DNA of 64,000 bases from Drechslerella dactyloides (Eukaryota; Ascomycota; Orbiliomycetes; Orbiliales; Orbiliaceae), in the NCBI GenBank assembly GCA_020064725.1, contig JAGTWJ010000008.1, positions 434,001-498,000 on the forward strand, written 5' to 3'. How positions within the stretch are numbered: the first letter of the stretch is position 1; each line of letters starts with the position of its first letter. Under the pieces are notes generated by a model. The model was not told where the DNA came from and ran no database searches. It was given only the letters and a program-made list of their open reading frames with translations. The position numbers and the translations under genes were made by a program. Shown here one piece after another: positions 59,418-64,000 of this stretch.

Positions 59418-61155
59418 TCACTGGCTAGCTGACTCGTCCGATGAAGCTTGCTGTGTACGCTCCACCGTCACCTGGTATAAATCGTCTGCGATCTTTGCGA
59501 CGAGTTCTTTCTTGATCAAGTTTTCGCGCCAGCGCGTCGGAATGCTCTCCAGGCCGTAATATGCACCGGCTAGACCGCCGTATATCACACCGACGGTATC
59601 CGCGTCGTCGCCTGTACATTAGATAGATGTCAATAAAGTAAGCGTTATATTGAATGGATGGAAAGATATTATGCCACGCCGCCTAATGTGGAGGCCACCA
59701 AATAGATTATAGAGTCTTGGGAATCAACATACCCAGGTTTACAACAGCTAGACACCCTTCCTCCCAGTTGTTTGTGGAGAAGAACGCCCAAAGTGCAGCT
59801 TCTAGCGAGTTTATGACGTATCTAGAGCTGGAGATAAGCTTCTCGTCGCGGGCAGCAAAGTCTTCGACAGCCGCGTAGACTTCAAACCGCGAGCGGAGCG
59901 TCGGGTCTGTGAAATTGAAGGATTTGAGGATGTCGAAGAGTGCGGACTTGCTGATTTGTGCATCGGCAGGGGAGTTAGTGGAAGCCGCGTGTGAGAGGAT
60001 AGCGGCGACGAGAATGCAGTAGATAGCGCATGCTTCACCGTTTGTCGAATATGGATGGGTTAGCTGGCTAGCTGCGTGAGCGTGGGCGGCGATTACTTCT
60101 CGCGGGGAAGAATAATAGAATAGCGCGATGGGAACGGTGCGCATGAGGGAGCCATTGCCGCAGAATTTCGAGCGGGCGTAGGATTGGCTTAACTCGGTCT
60201 GGAGAGAGCCCAGCTCTTCGGGGGTTATAGTGGGGGTATTGGTATCAGCATCGCTTTGGGGCTTCGGTGGGATGTGGCGCGACCAGAAGTTGAGGGTGCG
60301 GCGGGTGAGAGTGCCAATCTCGAAGCGGCGGCTGAAAGGGGAGAGGTAGCCGTTGGAGAGCCAGGCGTTGTAGTTCTGCAACTGGGAGACCGGGTCGAAA
60401 GTACGGCTGGTGATAAGAGATTGGGCGAGGCAAAGGGTCATAGAGGTGTCGACGGTCCACGCGCTATAGTAGTAGTAGTAGGTCTTATCAGCAGGTGCAT
60501 CTTGAAGCAGGATACTAGCGGTCTGGCGTGTTGTGTGTTGAATTCGACCTTTGTGTTGTTTGTGATGTTTGTCCTGTTTGCTCGTGCAACGGCGCACAAA
60601 CGGGACCAAAAGACAAACGGGACAAACATCAAATAACGCAATATAAAAGCGCCATCACAACGCAGCAGCGCAAACTTGCCACTGGCTATACATAATGCCC
60701 TCACGTCAACGTCATAGCCTGATGCCTTGCCTCTACGTGATACAGCGCCTGGCTTCAAGGCTAGGATACTCGTTGAGATCAATGCATGGCGTGTGCGTGT
60801 ACGTGCTTCATTTCGAGTATCAACCTCAGTTTGCGAAGGCGACAGTGCAGTGGAGTCTATCGCCATGTGGCGTGACGTACCCAGGTGGCAGATTGATGTT
60901 CCGGTTGTTCTGATAGTCGGTGACTCTGGCGAATGTTCCCCGGCGGTGGAACTCGACCCTGAATGTATACACGGTCCCAAGAGGACCGGGGCCCGGTCAG
61001 TGGGGCATGCTCTATCGTATTGGATCTCGTGTCCTAGCTGTGGCAGCTGCAGCTTGACACAATAACGAGCGGTACACGTACGGCCCACCAAGGGCGTCCG
61101 CCACGGCGACGCCAAAGATGGCACCCTTGATACGGGACTCCAAGGAACCAGTCAT
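59418..61155 (-). CDS. ADP-ribosylglycohydrolase family protein (DraG/ARH fold)
   Basis: Minus-strand exons 61155-61082, 60958-60881, 60463-59733 and 59611-59418 encode 358 aa. The start MTGSLESRIKGAIFGVAVAD and ALGGPVEFHRRGTF form the first family block. The metal motif reads WTVDTSMTLCLAQSL, where families have T-D-D-T; position 55 is Val instead of Asp. Later come SKFCGNGSLMRTVPIALFYY, QLTHPYSTNGEACAIYCILV and the second metal motif GDDADTVGVIYGGLAGAYYG, with D297, D299 and T300 intact. These Mg/Mn-dependent enzymes remove ADP-ribose from proteins (Arg or Ser) or cleave related compounds. The specific substrate is unknown. The 417-nt second intron contains a 17-bp inverted repeat. It is divergent from xanthine dehydrogenase. 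Confidence 0.87.
60564..60630. repeat. Intronic inverted repeat (17-nt arms) in the ADPRH gene
   Basis: Arms 60564-60580 (GATGTTTGTCCTGTTTG) and 60614-60630 (CAAACGGGACAAACATC) are complementary at 16 of 17 positions around a 33-nt loop. They lie inside the 417-nt intron. A partial direct copy of the right arm (ACAAACGGGAC) lies in the loop at 60597-60605. Confidence 0.8.
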
Positions 61156-62031
61156 CCTACGCAGAGGTTCTTAAGGTACCCGTTAGCCAGGAGACATTCT
61201 CACAGGGGACCTGCGGTGAAGCAGCTGGAACCAACCTGGTGGATGCGTTTTAGAGAACATTCCACAGCGATAAGTCCTGAGATACCCGTCACAAGAATCG
61301 GTCACTCGAACGTCCTGGGGTACAAAGCTTCGATCGATCGATCCTGCAAGATGCATGTAACTCGGATCCCACGCGGGAGAAGGCTGTCGGCTCCGTCCGA
61401 TCAAACCAAGTTGGGGGCCCCTGGACGCCCAGGAAACTCGCCGGGTGCCGGCCTTTGTCTTTCCATTCCAACTGCCGCTTCTCGGCTGGAGCACCCTCGA
61501 GCCAATGCAGGGTAGCTCAGGAGCTTAGGACCTCCGTCGACGTACATGTACATGTACTACGTAGCAGCTAAAAACAGGCCGTCGCAGTGCAGCCAATCGT
61601 GGGCGCGGAGTTTGCTATCAGCGAATGGATGCATCGGGCGTCTCCAGGTCCGCTTTTGCCTGCCTTCCCGATCGATAAGGTGTGCATGGACGAGACTGAG
61701 CGCAATTGCGTTAGTGCTTGCTTGATCTTTGTTCGTTCTCCACAGACTCTGAGCGATTGAAATCTTGCCAGGCTCTCTTACCTTTTATTTCTGTTCGATG
61801 CGTCGCCGTCCTCAAGCTTGAAGTGTCATCGTTGATACAGTAATTTACCTTTTTAGTTGACCACCGGTCGCGATTTTGATTGTTGCGTTTCAGCGCCCAA
61901 CAACGCAGTTGGTCAGCACCAGTCAGCAGGCATCGTCTTGTAGGTAACCTCAATTGGGATATCCGGGGAGGGACCCTTCCAGTCTACATCAATCTAGACC
62001 TCTCGACCGAGTCGACCTCCGAAAAGTTACC
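61156..62031. promoter_or_regulatory. Divergent promoter ADPRH / xanthine dehydrogenase
   Basis: An 876-nt spacer between two start codons. It contains one UaY-type site (listed separately). There are three HGATAR sequences, possible AreA/NIT2 sites, at 61268-61273, 61615-61620 (reverse) and 61673-61678; that number is about what chance would give in this length. In Aspergillus, purine hydroxylase genes are induced by uric acid through UaY and need AreA. Confidence 0.5.
61387..61400. promoter_or_regulatory. UaY-type site TCGG-N6-CCGA
   Basis: TCGGCTCCGTCCGA matches exactly the inverted-repeat consensus TCGG-N6-CCGA of the zinc-cluster purine-utilisation activator UaY (Ppr1-type spacing). It lies 632 nt before the xanthine dehydrogenase ATG. 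A random match in this promoter has a probability of about 1 percent. Function is inferred. Confidence 0.5.
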
Positions 62032-64000
62032 ATGGCGCCTGGCCTGATCGAGCCCGAAGGCGCCGCTCCCGAAGAGCGAAAGGCTTCACTGGCAGAGCTT
62101 ACGAGCTCGTACGACGACACCATTGTTTTCTACCTCAATGGGACTAAAGTCACCTTGGAGTCCGTGGATCCGGAAATCACGCTGCTTGAATACCTGCGAG
62201 GCATTGGACTGACGGGCACGAAGCTCGGATGCGCCGAGGGCGGGTGCGGCGCCTGCACAGTTGTACGTACAAAGATCGATGTGTCCATGGATGGGAGATC
62301 GCGAGCTGACGGGCTGCCATGATGCCAATAGGTCGTATCCCAATACAATCCCACAACGAAGAAGATCTACCATGCCTCCGTGAACGCCTGCCTTGCGCCG
62401 GTCGTCAGCGTGGACGGCAAGCACGTTATCACCGTCGAGGGAATCGGCAACTCGAAGAACCCACATCCGGTCCAGGAGCGGATAGCAAAGTGGCATGGCT
62501 CGCAGTGCGGCTTCTGCACGCCAGGAATTGTCATGGTATGAGCTGACCGGATTGCATCTCGTATTTCATTACAGATCAGTGCTGATAAGTTCGTAGAGTC
62601 TCTACGCATTGCTGAGGAACAACCCAGAACCGTCGAAGCATGACGTCGAGGAGGCATTCGACGGCAACCTGTGTAGATGCACTGGCTACAGACCGATCCT
62701 AGACGCCGCGCAGACTTTCAGCGTGGACAATTGTGCGAAATCTACTACCAACGGCGGCGGCGGATGCTGCATGCAGAATGGCGACGGCGAGCGTCCCGCC
62801 GGCTGCTGTATGAACAAAGCTAGCATCAACGAGGACGAACCCGTAAAGAAGTTCGCGCCACCGGGCTTCAAAGAACTTAGACCGGACCAGGAGCTCATCT
62901 TTCCGCCCGCGCTGACGAAATTTGCGTTCAAGCCGCTTGCATTCGGTAACAAGAGGAAGCGGTGGTATAGACCCGTCACGATACAGCAGTTGCTCGAGAT
63001 CAAAAACGCATATCCGTCCGCGAAAATTATTGGCGGCAGCACCGAGACACAGATCGAAATCAAATTCAAAGCGATGCAGTATAGTGCTTCCGTTTTCGTT
63101 GGAGATATTCAAGAACTACGACAATACAAGTTCGAGGAGGACCATGTTTACATCGGCGCGAACATCACGCTGACGGACCTGGAGATGGTATGCAAGCTGG
63201 CGGGAGACCACTACGGCGCGACTAAAGCACAACCATTCGCTGCTATGTTGAAGCAGCTACACTATTTCGCGGGTCGGCAGATCAGGAACGTCGGCACACC
63301 GGCAGGAAATCTTGCGACGGCGTCGCCGATTTCGGATTTGAACCCATGTTTTGTGGCTAGTAATACGACATTGATCGCCATGACGCTGGAGGATGGGGAG
63401 ATCGAAATCCCGATGACGCAGTTTTTCAAGGGATACCGGACGACTGCGCTACCTCCTAACGCAATCATCGCGGGTCTCAGAATACCGCTCAGCGGCGAAA
63501 CCGGCGAGATCTTCCAGGCTTTCAAGCAGGCGAAGCGGAAGGATGACGATATCGCGATCGTCAACGCCGCTATGAGAGTCAAGGTTGGCGAGGAGAATAT
63601 CGTCGATGAAGTCAGCCTGGTATATGGCGGCATGGCCTCAGTTACTGTCGCTGCAAAGAAGACGATGGAGTACTTACAGGGCAAAACATGGGGTGATCCG
63701 GAAGTCTTAGAGGGAGCGATGAGCTCCTTGGAACAAGACTTCGACCTCAGGTTTGGCGTGCCTGGCGGTATGGCGACATATCGACGCGCGCTGGCGTTCG
63801 GGTTCTTCTACAAGTTTTGGCAGGAGTCGCTCACGAAGCTCGAAGTTGGTACGACGGAAGTCGACAACGATGCTATCGAGGATATCACACGCAAGATCTC
63901 GTCTGGCTGGCGTGACCAAGATAGCACCGTCGCCTACGAGCAAAGGGTCCTGGGCAAGGGCGTTCCGCATGTTGCTGCTATGAGACAGACGGTTGGTGAG
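62032..64000 (+). CDS. hxA: Xanthine dehydrogenase (purine hydroxylase), 5' part
   Basis: Exons 62032-62262, 62332-62535 and 62597 to the window end give the first 613 residues; the molybdenum domain (about 750 more residues) lies outside. The first [2Fe-2S] cluster has C67, C72, C75 (GCAEGGCGACTV) and C97. The second has C136, C139 (SQCGFCTPGIVM), C171 and C173 (NLCRCTGYRPI). A Cys-rich insert (GGGGCCMQNGDGERPAGCCM) follows. The FAD domain shows AKIIGGSTETQIEIKFK, GRQIRNVGTPAGNLATASP and LALALAFGFFYKFW-like helices (RRALAFGFFYKFW). The enzyme oxidises hypoxanthine and xanthine to uric acid using NAD in purine catabolism. The start ATG has a good context (ACCATGG). Introns are 69 and 61 nt. 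The upstream UaY-like site agrees with this role. Confidence 0.95.

Noticed and set aside
61268..61678. Three HGATAR sequences as AreA/NIT2 sites
   Set aside because: Their number is about that expected by chance in 876 nt. They are mentioned with the promoter but not called as separate sites.

Overview
The window looks like nuclear chromosomal DNA of a filamentous ascomycete (Pezizomycotina). The genes are split by short GT..AG introns, mostly 45-110 nt, often with a CTRAY-type branch site about 10-25 nt before the AG. They encode typical fungal proteins: HbrB, Ssn6/Cyc8, Kre6/Skn1, Ypd1, an iota-like Y-family polymerase and a purine hydroxylase. I see no transposase, reverse transcriptase, tRNA, rRNA or CRISPR array. 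All exon maps were read by eye from splice signals, frame continuity and recalled family motifs. No alignment or transcript data were used.

Layout. 1-9.4 kb: a NADAR-domain protein (+), HbrB of TORC2 (+) and nicotinamide riboside kinase (+). 9.6-13.3 kb: an acidic ORF, LSM1 and ribosomal protein L3 (all -). 13.3-27.6 kb: a gene desert of about 14 kb full of tetranucleotide microsatellites and palindromes, ending in the purine/pyrimidine-rich upstream region of CYC8. 27.6-30.4 kb: CYC8/SSN6 (+). 33.2-40.9 kb: KRE6/SKN1 (-), two small conserved-looking unknown genes (- and +) and a Pol iota-like polymerase (-). 44.8-54.2 kb: PDH kinase (+), a HAUS4-like coiled-coil protein (-), SNU66/SART1 (+), PTH2 (-) and mitochondrial aspartate aminotransferase (+). 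57.9-64 kb: YPD1 (+), an ADP-ribosylglycohydrolase-like protein (-) and the 5' part of xanthine dehydrogenase (+), cut by the window end.

The genes are mainly unrelated housekeeping functions and do not form a biosynthetic cluster. Several neighbours share compact divergent promoters: HAUS4-like/SNU66, PTH2/AAT and ADPRH/XDH. The XDH promoter contains an exact match to the TCGG-N6-CCGA site bound by the purine regulator UaY.

The most unusual pattern is a set of very small internal exons (3, 7, 9, 10 and 20 nt) in four different genes. Two of them encode residues that are conserved or catalytic. Other points to check are an acidic ORF lying in frame behind the LSM1 stop codon, a metal-motif substitution in the ADP-ribosylglycohydrolase, and two genes with in-frame upstream ATGs that would add mitochondrial-type presequences.
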